Source: Branchiostoma belcheri (lineage: Eukaryota > Chordata > Leptocardii > Amphioxiformes > Branchiostomatidae). From it: 64,000 bases of DNA. The stretch spans positions 3,161,631-3,225,630 of the forward strand of contig NW_017803843.1 of the NCBI RefSeq assembly GCF_001625305.1, in the 5' to 3' direction. Shown here in pieces: positions 11,675 through 24,800 of the stretch. Position 1 is the stretch's first letter, and the number at the start of each line of letters is the position of its first letter. The position numbers were made by a program, and so were the translations under genes. The notes below the pieces were generated by a model. That model searched no databases and was not told the DNA's origin. It saw only the letters and a program-made list of their open reading frames with translations.

Positions 11675-14600
11675 GTACGTAAGAGTTCTGTTCTTCTATC
11701 TTTGTGGAGTAGGAAACATTTCACATCATTAGTCTCACTGGTCTCGGCTTTTAGCTTTGGAGTGTAGCGGACTTCAGAGAGAGACCATGCGGTGTTAATG
11801 GGTGATTATGTTAAGTTACTCCATGTTCTGCATGTGGTGGCTTACTGTAGTGTCGTTGCTATGCTAGCAACAGAAGGATAGTGAAATGTTACTGCAGAAC
11901 TGTTCGAGCAGGCAGATTCCTGTGGCGTACGCTCGCCTGTCCTGGCCAGTCCCAGCCAGCTGGCTATGTTAAACGGTACGGGAGGAACAGGTCTTTGTTA
12001 CGAGTTGGCTGACACGCGGACTTGAGGCGCAGTCAGCACAGCGCCTGGCACGGTTCGGGTTATTTCTAGCATACCGACCAGGCGTCGGCACCTCCTCGGT
12101 CTCGGTTCGCGTGGTCACAGGTAGAACAAGTGTCGGTTCTAAAAGGCGTCTCGCTGAACGCCACTCGACATGACCGAAACGCACACACGGAAGTTTCCGA
12201 CACGCAGTTGTGAGCTGGGCGCGATGGCAGCCGTCCAACTCCACATGAAACACGAGAACATCACCACGGGAAGCGGCTAAATTGAGGTGTGGATGGTTTG
12301 GGGGTATATAACTGTGTGTAGTTATATAGTCTTGATGTGCTGATGTGTCGGAGTGTCTTCAGGACACCGTCAATGTTCTCTGTCTTGGTGTGGAGATGCA
12401 TCGATGTGCCTACCTGCCGCCTGCCCGTGCCTTGGTCTTATGGAGGAGTTTATGTCTTAAATATATTATATATCATCATAAAGAATGACTAGTTTACGCG
12501 TGAGGTGTGTTGCGGGAGATACTGTAGGATTGCCTTCCTGATGGACGTTTGCGGGAGGTCTGACTGACGGACGGACGGCGGTTCAGCGGCCCGAAACTGG
12601 GGTTGCGTGCCGATGGGATACTCCTCCTCGGTCCGCACCTACGCCAGCCCGGCGCGGAATGCCTGTCGCTGGCCCGGGGATCGGCCGGGACTGTCGGGAC
12701 TATGGGAACAATGTTGTGTCAAGGCGGCCTTTGGCGCGCCTAATTGGAACTCCGGAATTGGGCCGAGATAGCCTCGGACTGTAAGCGGCACTTAGATTGA
12801 GGATATCGAGATTTAGCAAATAACGTCAGGTATCCAGCATCTTAAATGTTTATGATGTCGTTAGGCAACGCCTTGGGACGTTAAGTAACGTTATGGGACA
12901 TTAGAGAACGTCGTGGGACCTAAGGAGACGCTTTGGGGACGTCTCTCTCGGTATCTCAGACGTCATTGCTAAAAATCGCCTCTAATCTAGGTTAACTTTT
13001 CTGTGTGGGCCAATTTTGTTCCGCCACATACTTGTTTTCCTTACCGCTTTAGGGGCCGGCCGGTTTATGGATGTCTGGAACGGTTTATAAGGACGGCAGA
13101 TAATCAGGGCAACGATAGGAAAACTGGGGCACAACAGCCGTAACGCCATCTCCAAGTAGTTGTATGGCTCCGACGTATTTTTGCACGGCGATTCATAATC
13201 TAGGAGGCCAAGCAGAGTTTGAAACGGGAGATCGTCAGTGTCCTCTGTCTTCCCGCATTCATTTTCTGACACAAAACACAAAACGCCGAAAAGACGTGAA
13301 AATGAGCTCGAGCCACCACCATACGTCTGCTTGGAGTTGAGCCCAACCTGAATCATCTTCTCTCATCCAAAACGTTTCGGACGGGGAGAAATTCCAGACA
13401 CGAGGGAAGCCGAACAGCCGAGATGAGACGTGACAACCTCCGCGCCGGGGTTCTGACAGGAGACGGGTTAATCCTGCAGCAGTTCGGACGTTCAAAACGG
13501 CCTGGGCGGGGTAGAATACTTGGAAAATCATGAGAGACAAAGGGAATATATTTAAAATGTAGCAACCACCACCCTGCTGACGCTGTGTAACAGAGGACGG
13601 TTTGGTTCTGCAGCCGGTTAGCGGGAGTCGACAGGCTCAGTTTAGCCTGGGTACCTGGGTACGTATCATCTATCATCCTCCGTAGTTACATTTTTGCTTC
13701 CTACTCCGTGGTAGCTACGGGGGATGGTAACCACACTACCCAGGCCTGGAAACCATCGCCCATTAAATGTTCTATTTTCTGGACGTGCGAGTTCGTCTCG
13801 CTTCAAAGGGAGCTCCGCCAAAGGTGTGGGGAAACCGGGGGATTGTTAGCCATGTACGGTTTCGCCCTCACCAGGTGGTTTTCAAACAAGATATTGAACT
13901 TTGCTCTAACACCTAAAATACCCAATCTTTCAAGAGTAACTAACTTACCCTTGGGTTGAACTTAAAACACTTGAATATAGACTATGAATTCCTTCCCGTA
14001 ATAGATTGACCTCACGGAAGATTATTTACTTAACAAGGTGACTTAAGGATTTGAATTTCAAAGCGGGAGCTCCTGGGAAGGTGAAGGGGAACCAGGGAAA
14101 TAAATGGCCGTGTCGGGCGGGTTAGTGCCGGGGATACACAGCAAACCTAGCCTTGGGTCTAGGAACAGCACGTGTGCGCCGGTGATGAAGGGAAAAGGGA
14201 TCTTAAGGACACCCGTAATATCTTTAAGGATCTTTAAGGAGAAGGGTGGAATTGAAGGTCAGATGTTAGCCTCTGTTCCATTTACGTCTCAGACTCCACA
14301 TGTGGAACAATTTACGCTTGATTTTTTTTACACAAATGTTGTCCGACAGTTGACGGCGCTCGGGGGAAATGTTTGTATCGGACCGATTTCGCGCTAAGAA
14401 AACAACACTTGCACGGCAGACCTTCGCTCACCCCGTGTTCAAAGGGACAGGTCACGTGACATTTGGGTCACGTGTCTGGTGTGATTGGTCATGTGAACCT
14501 GACGAGGGACAGATGCAGTACGCTCAGCCGGAAGTTTGCGAGGTTGTTTGTAATGTTAGGTTGTAGTTTACCTGTTTTTTTTACTATGTAAATAAAAGTG

Positions 14601-14696
14601 ATTCAGCAGAAACGACAGGTTGTCCTCATGTTGTAATTAGATCCTTCGATCAAAAGTTCGTCTGTTTTCTCATCGACTCTTTTTGTTCTCCTCCAG

Positions 14697-16509
14697 GTAA
14701 AACAGACGGAAGATGCAGCTCCCATGTTTGCTGAGACAGATGTCGGCCGGAGCGGTGTTGTCTCTCACGGTCATCTGCCTGTCCCTCACCGCGGAGGCCT
14801 TCTCCCTCCCGTCGGTATGGAAACCGAAGTGTCCGCAGGGCGCGGTGTGTGAGGATGGCGGGCTGGTGGCGGGAAAACCCGGAGGATTCAAACCGTCGGT
14901 GCACCGGAGACCACCCACCTCCTACGGTAACAGACGTGTTTGTTTTTGCCGGTACACCTGGCGTTAGTCTCCATTGCAGGCCGCGCGGTGGGCGTTTTGA
15001 TGTTCCTGGTCTGATGCGGGCTCCCGTACTAGTTGTGCAACAGCTGCCAGCAACGAATGGACGTACAGGATACTAGTAGCCCGCATAGCAGACTTGACTA
15101 CCTAGGCGTTGGAGATTTGTGTAGTCTTATTAACTAGTTTCCAATGGGTTGCTGGAAAATAGTATCAAATGGACTAATATGCTAGATGAGTAGGCCGGTC
15201 ATGGCAGTACAGTCTGCAATCTCTAGGTTGCAAATCGTTCCTCCTCTGGCCGGCTAACTCCTTCTAGCTACCGTAATTAATATAAACAGCGTCTGTCCAC
15301 AGACTGCAAAATTAAATAGCAAACAAGGGTTCAACCTGACAGGATGTTAGTTCCACAGCCTGATATGAACAATACTCCTGTGTTTCATGTTAGTCATTCA
15401 ACGGAGCAGAATATCGTCTGAATGCGAACAACAATTGAACTTTGTTTTCGGGTCGAGAGTAATACGCTGCTGTTACGGATTTGCCAAATTCGTTCTATCT
15501 GACAAAGAAAGCGTAAAATTAATGTTGTCATATCTTTTGAGCTCCTGTCCCAAATGTTAAGTCGATTACGAACCATTTCCTGACCACTTTGAGAACCACA
15601 TTGAGACCAGTCTGATCCAGTCTGGTCCGGTCTGTGTCCGCCGCTCCCAGGGCAACCGTCGGTGTGAACTATAATCAAATGGACACAAGCTGGAAACGGA
15701 TGGATGCCAGGTAAAACAGTACTAGTGGATAGCGTGACCGATTTTAGCATTCTCACCCATGAGGTCGTTATTTCCAAACGCCCCGTGCTGATATGGCACA
15801 CGGAAACGCCGCCATTTTGACATTGAAACCGATAATGTTTGTTGCCTTTCTTCAGTACAAGTTCATCCAAAAATATCTAAAGGTTGTCTCTCTGTTTCAT
15901 TACCATAAAACTAACGCTGTCTACATGAAGCACCTGTGGAAACGAAAGGTTGAGGGAAGTTGTAGATAGTTGTGAAAGTCCAGCTAAGGAAGATTGTTGA
16001 GATGATTTGCTAAAATAACCTTCCTGTCACCCAGGTAACACCGAAAGCCGTCACCATAACAACCCACCACAACAACAACAACATCAACAACATCCTTCCC
16101 GCCAGTGGTCGTTCCCAGGTCGCCTTTTCGGCCAAGCGCACCACGGACTTCACCGCACCCTGGGAACGTGTCATCGAGTTCGACCGGTTGCTTAGCAACG
16201 TGGGTTCGAGCTTCGACCCGTACTTCGGGGTGTTCACCTGCAGGGTGCCAGGCTCGTACTTCTTCACCTTCAACATGAAGAAGATGGACGCGCGGAGGAC
16301 GGCGGTGCACCTGATGAAGAACGAGCGGATCGAGGCCACGGCTGAGGACGACAGTACGCGCGACACCAGCATGCTGTCCCCAGGCCGTGGTGCTGCACTT
16401 GGACGTGGGCGACACGGTCTACACCAAGCTGGCCAGCGGGGGGCTGCTGGACGGCAGCGGAGAGGACGGCACTATCACCTTCACGGGGTTCCTGTTGTAC
16501 CAGGATTAA
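14697..16509 (+). pseudogene. C1q-domain secreted protein, frame broken in this assembly
   Basis: The first coding exon (14713-14926) encodes a signal peptide (MQLPCLLRQMSAGAVLSLTV onward) and a spacer with the motif CPQGAVC. The second exon (16035-16509) encodes a whole C1q domain: VAFSAKRTTDF, FDPYFGVFTCRVPGSYFF, then LASGGLLDG and FTGFLLYQD before TAA. Two problems are visible. A C4 run at 16378-16381 puts the last 40 residues out of frame by one base; one C fewer restores the domain. Also, the first exon ends in phase 1 while the C1q exon reads in phase 0, so a further small exon is missing or a second indel exists. Unlike the first C1q gene, there is no intron between FTCR and VPGSYFF. 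A homopolymer sequencing error is as likely as real decay. AATAAA lies at 16972-16977. Confidence 0.75.
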
Positions 16510-18871
16510 CAAACAAACAAACAAACAATTAAACAAACAAACAAACATAGAAATACGTGAACAGGTGATGAGGATGGGAACATACCCTGGCTAGAACACC
16601 GTTTTTGTTGTAAATAAGCATGACGCGATTCTTTGAAGGAAACAATGCAGATATAGGTATATGTGTATGGGTACACTCTGGAAATGGTTTCTTGTGTCAA
16701 TTTGAGAAGGTTGTATGATTTGAAACAGAGTGACGATGTATTTATTTTTGATAGAGTTGAGTCAGAAAGTAACACATAGACAAAATTTCGTGCTCTTGTT
16801 TTGGTTTAATATGTTGTTGTAATTGTCCTGTCCTGAAGATCCAAAGTAGTTTGTTTGGGGGATATGGAATGTATTTACACCTTAAAAGTCATCGAAAGAA
16901 AATGGGGACTTGTGAACTCAGAATGTGCCCCGCGTGGAGTGTACGGAAAAGGTGGACATTGCAAATGTTGAATAAACTGTTGAAGGCACAGTACAGGGTA
17001 ACCGTGGAAACGACGTTTCTGGGTGTATTTTGTATTTCATGTACAAGATTAAAAGATTAGAGAAAAACGTATAGCCGTGAAGTGATTCCAGTTTGGGCTG
17101 GCTTACTCCGTGTCTCTTCAGGAGAATAGTAGTAACCCCGGTCTTGGGTTCTTTGCTGGCTCTCAGCCACGAAACGAGAATGTCCTTGGAATCCCAGACC
17201 TATTACTTGCTAGCTAATGCTAATCTAGACTCCAAGCAGATGCCGGGGGAGGCTAAATTACGTCTCACTAGCTGCCATTTTCTGTTCCGAACTGCTTCCT
17301 TTAGACATAGTATGGGATAGCTAGCAAAAAATAACGATTAATCCTCCCCTGGCGTCTGCTTGGAGATCAAGGTAACACCCATATGTAGTCGATAGTTTAC
17401 GTCATAGGTAAAACCTGTCGGTAGTGACCACTCAAGGAGCTTTGAGAAAGAAAATATATGGTCACAGTAGACAGGTGACCGCTCCACACGGGGTTCTTCA
17501 TGTTTGGTACAACGGGAAATATAAAATTTATAAGAGTTGTTCTATTGCAAGCTCATGCCCGAGGGCTAATTGCAAGCAGACATTGACAAGAAAAATGTGG
17601 TGATATAATCCAAGCTTCTATCAGAAAGGGGCCACAATGGTAGGTGGTCCTTATGCAGGTTTGACGTTGAGCCGTCCGATTTCTGTGCTAACCTTTCAAA
17701 TTACCCCTAAAGAAATCCAAAGGAGTTCAGAATCACCTCCCTTCATAACATAGCAGATCGTGACCTTTGACGTCGCCTTAAAAGGTGTACAAGGTCGTGG
17801 TCAGCCATGGATGAAAGTGATAGTCTGTATCGTCTCAAGTCGGTTTCTTCCCAGCCAGAAGGGAGCCATGTAATACAGGCAGCTGCCATGTGATGGCATG
17901 TCAGGGACATGGTACCGCAATTCTGAGCCGTCATAGGGTCGCGAAGTCGACTAGCTGTGGGACGTTAAGCACTGACCCACTGGGTCTGAAAACGGGGGAT
18001 ATTTGGTAACTAAATGACATGCAAACCTGTGGGTAATGAGTGTGCGTGTGGAGTGATTTGATCGCTTGGAAACTGATACCCCTCGTTAATTATCCGATCA
18101 GTTAACTTCCACCCTGGCTGGGCTAGAATCTCTAAACGCTGTAACGTTACATATAATTAAAAAATAAACCCTACGATGTTAGCTTCTCTTGCGGGGGAAG
18201 TATGACATTGCCGCAGACGAAGAAAATCACTCATTTCGTTAAAATGGTCAGCGCACCTTCACGTAACAGAAAGAAAAGTGATTTCCTGAAGTCCCTTTTC
18301 CCTAGCCTGGGTAACATCCGATTTGTAACGGCAACTCGGAAAAACCTCGGATCCGAAATCAATTTTACCCAAACGCACCACTCACGCGTACACTTTCAGC
18401 CATGTATGATGTAGTTAACGTGATTTCGCAGCAGTTGGTGATAAATGTGAAATCAAACCTGAACCCTGGAGGGGTCACGATATTTCATTTTAATTTTGTG
18501 CAAGATACTCTACAAACTTGTCAGCCGACACTAATACTAATAGTCTTGCTGACGAACTCTACGCTATGTCCTGTAGATCAAATTAATTCCGCTAGAGGTC
18601 GTTTCATCTCTGTTCCCTGACAGGGAGACTCTGACAGGGTCACCAGCGACTGTGAACTGTGGGGTGAGGGTGAGACTTCCTAACAAAACAAAAACTTTGC
18701 ACTTTGTACCGCCCTTGGAGTCGTGCGAATCCCGTGACAGCCGCAAGGTATTGCAGCTCATGTCAGTAGGCTGGTCATCACAATCAGTTCAAGGATTAAG
18801 TTGTAAAGTTCAGCAACCAAAGGCATTGACCAGTGCGGAAAAGGTGACCTAGTTCAGCTGAACCACACAAC
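16510..18871. other. 3' UTR and intergenic sequence
   Basis: An (AAAC)n-like run (16507-16546) lies directly after the C1q stop codon, a probable polyadenylation signal follows at 16972-16977, and a MITE is at 17224-17372. No other gene is visible up to the NAAA start codon. Confidence 0.5.
17224..17372. mobile_element. MITE, CTCCAAGCAGAT-type termini
   Basis: The left end reads GACTCCAAGCAGATGCC with GGGGGAGG after it. The right end is the inverse (CCTCCCCTGGCGTCTGCTTGGAGATC). The interior is noncoding. It belongs to the same terminal-motif family as the copies at 19107, 37734 and 55780. Confidence 0.75.
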
Positions 18872-21800
18872 ATGGATGCCTGCCGAGCCCTGCGGGTTTA
18901 CGGAAAAACCTGGGCTGTCTACCTTACCAGGCTACCTTACCAGTCTACCTTGCCTGTCTAGGACGTCAGGCTACTGAACTCCCCCCATCCACAGCCTCAC
19001 GAACAGCAAGACTTCCAAGCAGCTGCGCCCCCTGGCGGAATCCATCAGAATTGCACCCACTACTTTGGCACGTGCGTGTGCACAAACCTTAGGCCTGTGC
19101 AGCATGGTAATCTCCAAGCAGATTTTTCGGTGGCAAGCCAGAGGAGTGTCCATTAGCTTTGGTTGGCTAATGGATACAGGACGGCCAATGGATACAGGAT
19201 GGCCAATGGATACAGGATGGCCAATGGATACTGTCTTTTGCCACCCAACCGAAAGATCTGCTTGGAGATTACGGCATGGAAATACTTAGTAACATAGCCT
19301 GACTAATCGCGCTCCTGGCGGCCGGCCGCCCCGAAGTGGGTGGGGGTCATTATCCTCTTGTGTAACACAGGCTAGGAGTTAAACACAGCAAGAGATCTAG
19401 AAATAAACTGAACAGGATGTTATGTTTTATTTTATTTTATTTTATCTAAAGTAATCAACAGTAACAGGGAAACGGATGTCGTGGTTACTTTGAGAGCTCA
19501 CGGGTCGGAGTGTGTATTGCATCAGAACAGGGTGAACTTTTGACCGAAGTGCGGGGGCAGCATTGTCCGTGCCGCACATCTGTAGAGAATCATAGGGACT
19601 GTACGATATTTACCGGGGGGGAGGGCTTGTGCAAAAAGGGTCCGGAAAAAATTTTCCCATCGCCCTCCCCCCGGCTCATTTTTTTTTCCAACCACAACCA
19701 TTTTTCGGTGCCCCCCCCCCACACATTTTTCCATGTGATTGTCTCACTGATTTGGGGCTGGTGGGAGACAAATATTCACGTCTGAAACGTACGCACGGCC
19801 GGTACCACTGTGGACATGTAGTTACCAAAAAATTGTTAAAAACTAGATTTATGCCGTAGTACTACGTGATTGTATGGTAACGTAGCGGGGAACGCTTCAT
19901 GTTCGGCCTTGTTTTCACCGCTGGCCGCAGCCGACTTGCAAGACGTCGCCACCGCATCGAAGGGTAAGGCAAGTCGAAACGTACAGCTTTGGATCCCCGG
20001 AGAGTGTTGGTGATCAAGCAAGCAATAGTCAAAGATTTTTGAAAAAAAGACAATATTTAAATATTGATTCTATCGGTAACGAGGGGTAGTTGAATGTTGA
20101 TGCACAAGTACGTAGCTTTGTTGTTTTTAATACGAAATGCGCCGAACACTCCTTTAATTATAATAGCGCCCGCCCGATCGACCCATGGAGAGCAACAATC
20201 ATACAGGCGGAGAACTGGGCGGAGTATTTGGGTGTAGAGGTGCTACCGAATTTAAAATTTGACACCGAAACCAATTAACACAACAACAAAAGACTACTGG
20301 GATCAATGGGACTTGCAATTCCGAACAGGAGAAAGTGACAAGTTTGACTGCGTTTCAAGTAATCTCTCGTTATGTGATAGATGTTTTTTGTCACAAAATC
20401 AAAGGAATAAACTTATAAGTACAGTCTGTTCAGAGGAAAGAAATACTTCCTTCTCGGGGTCCATGTTCTGGAAAGCTGTCCTCAGCGCTGCGCATGCATG
20501 CCACGGCCCTCTCTGTGTTCTTCAGCTGTAGGTTTGCCTGTCGGCGCGTCAAACACCCCACCCACCGGCCGGGCGGTAAGACTTCATCAAAGACTACATC
20601 TATCATTGACTTCTTCTTTTAACGCAACTTGGTGTCAATATCGACGAAAGTCACAGGAAATATGTTCATTTATTGAAGTTTAACTTTATTTCCACTCGTC
20701 AATATTCTATGCTATGGACGAATCGATGTCGTTCCAAGCTCCCCGTGCCGGTGTTCCGCTATATTCCTTGGTCGTCCACGGATTTGTCGGCGGAAAACTC
20801 AAATAAAGCACGCACCGCGACTTTGGCGACGGCCCGAGACACTTCTGGGATTTTGAAAAATGTAAAAAGTGCGTACTATATTCGGGAATTTACGGCGTAT
20901 TTCTTGTAATTCAGTACTCCGCGACGCCATATGTTTACAAAAGTTTTTCGGTGGCCTAACCCCAGGCCGATTTTTTTTTCGATGGCCCTCCCCCAGCTCA
21001 AAATTTTTTCCATGGCCCTCCTCCCAGGCGAAAAAATTTTCAATGGCCCTACCCCCCTCCCCCCCTGTGCACCAGCCCTCCCCCCGGTAAATATCGTACA
21101 GTCCCTTAACAAGGCCTCTCTCTCAGTCATAGCATGTGTTTATCCATGTAATTCGATAATATGTAGCTTATAGAATTGATTATCCCATGTGGAGATAAGG
21201 ACGTCCACATGTTATCGTATGACGGAGGTTAGGACAGGTCTATGTGCAGTAAAAGTATCTTTTCAGAATAAAACAAAAAAATGAAAAAGAAGACATGATG
21301 TTAAAAATTTACCCTTCAACGATAAATAACGTTCAAATGAAGAATCGCTGAAGCGGCTGAATCGCTATCGCACAACGTGTGACATCTCTTCACTTACACC
21401 CCATTCCTGACACATTGACATCACTTGGGTAACCACGCCGAGTGACGATGATTGTCAATAGCGTATAGCACATAGCGTATATTTATTTGTGCTAAATTTG
21501 TGCTAAATTTGTGTTTTCTTGCTGTGTTAACATAGCCTGTGTTACACAAGAGGTTAATGACCCCCACCCACTTCGGGTCGACGACCGCCAGGAGCGCGAT
21601 TAGTCAGGCTATGTTTAACTCCATGCTGCACAGGTTTGTGCACACGCACGTGCCAAAGTAGTGGGTGCAATTTTGATGCATTCCGCCAGGGGGCGCAGCT
21701 GCTTGGAAGTCTTGTTGTTCGTGAGGCTGTGGATGGGGGGAGTTCAGTAGCCTGACGTCCTAGACAGGCAAGGTAGACTGGTAAGGTAGCCTGGTAAGGT

Positions 21801-24800
21801 ACACAGCCCAGGTTTTTCCGTAAACCCGAGCCCTGCTCATGTCCCTGGGTGTCCTGTCCCTGATCCTGGTCCCGACCTCCGCCAGGGACGTTCCTGTCAA
21901 GCGGTACGTGGTTAATCTGGACAGCCCGCCGGAGGAACACTTCCTGCCCATCTGCCAGGACCCGGGAATACAGGAACTCATCCCGATACTCAAGAAAGAC
22001 GCCAAGGATATGATCACGTAAGTGCGAGAAGATCCAGGATAAGAATAAGTCTTCCTTGGTTTATATATGACCTCCTTAGGTCAATATTGACCATGGTAAA
22101 AATCCTAATACTAGTAAATTGGTAATAGGCCTACAGCTGCGGCCAGACGTCTTAATGTGAAGGTCAACTCCCCCACCCCAAAATGTACTGTGTAGGCAGA
22201 GTTTGTGTAGAATCTAAAGCGGGTATGGAAAAAAGAATGAGGAAACTTGGTATAGCCTGTGCTCGATATTTGTAAAACAAGAAACTGTGTAACACGTTAC
22301 AGTGACTGACAACACTGCTATGGAGGCTAAACTTGGTTAGCCTGGAGTCTAGCCGTGGACGACTCTGTAACCCTTTTTGCATGATAATGCCGGGTACCCG
22401 GCATTATCATGCAAAAAGGGTTACAGAGTCGTCCACGGCTACCTGGAGTCCAGCCTTGTTTAGCTTTTAGTGAGGTAGTGGATCTTGGGGAGCAGAAAAG
22501 GCTTACATGGCTGGACTCTATGGTTAACACACCGGTTTGTTCCCACCTGTAGGAGTGTGGTGCCAGCAGAAGTTCTGCCTCTCCTGGAGGTTCTGACTGC
22601 AGACCTGGACCAGTACCTCCCTCAGCCCTTCGCAGGAGAGATGCGGGGCATCGCCAACTGTACTGGGATCGACCTGGGGCAGATCGTCATCCTAAACATC
22701 GTGTACGACTTGACTGCGTAAGTCACCAGCAGTTTTCATCAGTTTACATTTGGGCAACGTTACAGGTGCATGCTCATAGGAGAACTGCCAGCCGTGTAGA
22801 TCACCACTGCTTGGCTCTTAATCACTTAATGGCTGACCTGGTTCAAGTTATCTGATTGTATATTTTCTGTTTTTCTCTGTTTTTTTTTGCTGAATGCCCC
22901 ATCCAAAGACATGTAATATCCCTTTCCTTGCAAGTCAGGAGAGCACCACAACCAGTTAAGACTCAACCTGTTGACTGCCCTCTAGTTCTCCACAGATGCT
23001 ACACACTTCCTTCTGCAACATGTATAAACTCTGCCTGCTTTCCTTCTTCACCTGTAGTTTCTGCACCAGTATTGTTGCCCAGGACTCCAAGGGAACCATC
23101 TGGCATGGGAGGAACTTGGACTATGGCTTTGGGGACTTCCTACGCAACATAACAGTCCTGATCGACTTCCAGACCAAAGGACAGGTACGGCGATGAAGGT
23201 TAGATGTCCAGGGAGAATGTTATGTAATACAAAAAAAAACCAGTCAAGTTGGATAGTACTCCCCACTGCTTAGGACCCCGCCCTGCAATCCCTTGACTGT
23301 CACAATAGTAACTCCTGTTGTCTAATAAGTCTAGCAGGACCTGTACATAAAACAGCAGAAGAGAATACTAGTAAGTCTATACAATGTAACGTTTATATGT
23401 AAAGGTAAGTATGTGTACTACCCGTGTTTGCCTTGTTGTTGTGACCATGACTGATGAAAAGCCAGCTGACAGAACCTGTGTCCACCCCAGACCCTGTACA
23501 CGTCCACCAGCTACCTGGGGTACGTGGGAGCACTGACAGGTCAGAGGCCAAACACGTTCACCATCACAGTGGACGAAAGGGGTGAGTATGGTCAAAGGTC
23601 AATGGATAAGAAATGAGATCACATGGCAAACTTGTATGAGACTCAGGTTAAAGGTCAAATCAGTAAATCATTTCAGTGGAAAGGAGTGTAGGCTCAATAA
23701 GGCCATTTACCATCTCAGTTTTGACTCATCCTGTGTACCCCCCTCCCCAGACCAGGGTGCTTGGTGGATGAATGCCCTGGAGGCCCTACTGAACAAGCAG
23801 GCTTCACTCATGAGCTTCCTTGTCAGAGAGGTAAGGAGAGCTTCCATCTATGCTTCAATGGAGACAGCTACTTACTGCCTAAACATGTACATTGGCAAAT
23901 TTGGTGCCAAAAAGCAGTTAGTTCTTTATCAGGGAGAAGACTTTTATATCCTAATACTAGTATGTTTGGGAGCTTTATGACAACATGAAGACCTAATAGT
24001 ACCGGTAGCCCAAACTCATGATCCCTTAACTTTCCAGACTCTGGCAGAAGCTGACAGCTATGATGCAGCCATACAGAGGTTAGCGTACACACCTCTCATT
24101 GCACCCGTGTATTTCATTGTGGGAGGTGCTAACGTGGCAGAGGGGGCAGTCATCACACGCGACCGAACATCTGCCCTGGACATCTGGACCCTGAACCCAG
24201 CTCAGGGAAGGTTTGTCATCAGCGAAGGCCTGGCCAATTTACCTCTTTGTTTCTTGGACAAGGTGTAACAAGGAACAGAATTTCCTCTCAAACTCACGTG
24301 TTTATCCCTCATGTTGTTTATTTGTTTGTCCCTCAGGTGGTTTGTGCTGGAAACAAACTATGACCATTGGGTGGAGCCGCCAGCTCATGACAACAGAAGG
24401 TGAGAGAAGTGCTTCATGATATCACAAAATGGAGTATTGTGCACAACACTTCTGTTCTGATCAATTTCTTAGAGTAAGACTTGACTCCCTGACAATTATT
24501 TTCATGTTTTTGTACCAGGGCACCAGCGATGAAGGCCATGAACACAACGGGACAAGATGGAATCAACGCATCCTCCATGTTTCAGGTCAGTACAAGGGCT
24601 ACAGAGCCTGGGCTATATATTAGTGTGTGCAGAATGCATTACTGAAGAAATGTTTTAACATTTCTGTGACCAAATGTTCACTTTTCAGGTATTCTTTGAA
24701 TCTCTATATATGGCTGATTGTGTATGTGTAAAAATGATGGAGAAAGAATAGTGGAGGAAAAAAATACTTGTGTACACACAAATTGTTGCACCATTGTTTT

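Larger units (their letters stand above)
18894..21827. mobile_element. Mutator-like DNA transposon (non-autonomous), inserted in NAAA exon 1
   Basis: The ends are perfectly inverted for 25 bp, beginning GGGTTTACGGAAAAACC. The arms stay about 95 percent alike over roughly 310 bp (left 18894-19392 with a MITE inside it; right 21518-21827). The 9 bp duplication GAGCCCTGC flanks the element exactly. Long inverted arms and a 9 bp duplication are typical of Mutator-like elements; Merlin elements (8-9 bp) are an alternative. No transposase-like frame is present, so it would depend on enzyme supplied elsewhere. The high arm identity and intact duplication suggest a young, possibly polymorphic insertion. 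Confidence 0.9.

Noticed and set aside
19595-21105. Transposase gene inside the inserted element
   Set aside because: Only short frames without DDE, zinc-finger or MULE-like motifs were seen.
21839-22021. ATG 21839 as the native NAAA start
   Set aside because: It lies just after a transposon target duplication, and the longer leader from 18872 joins perfectly in frame when the element is removed. It may only serve as a start in this allele.
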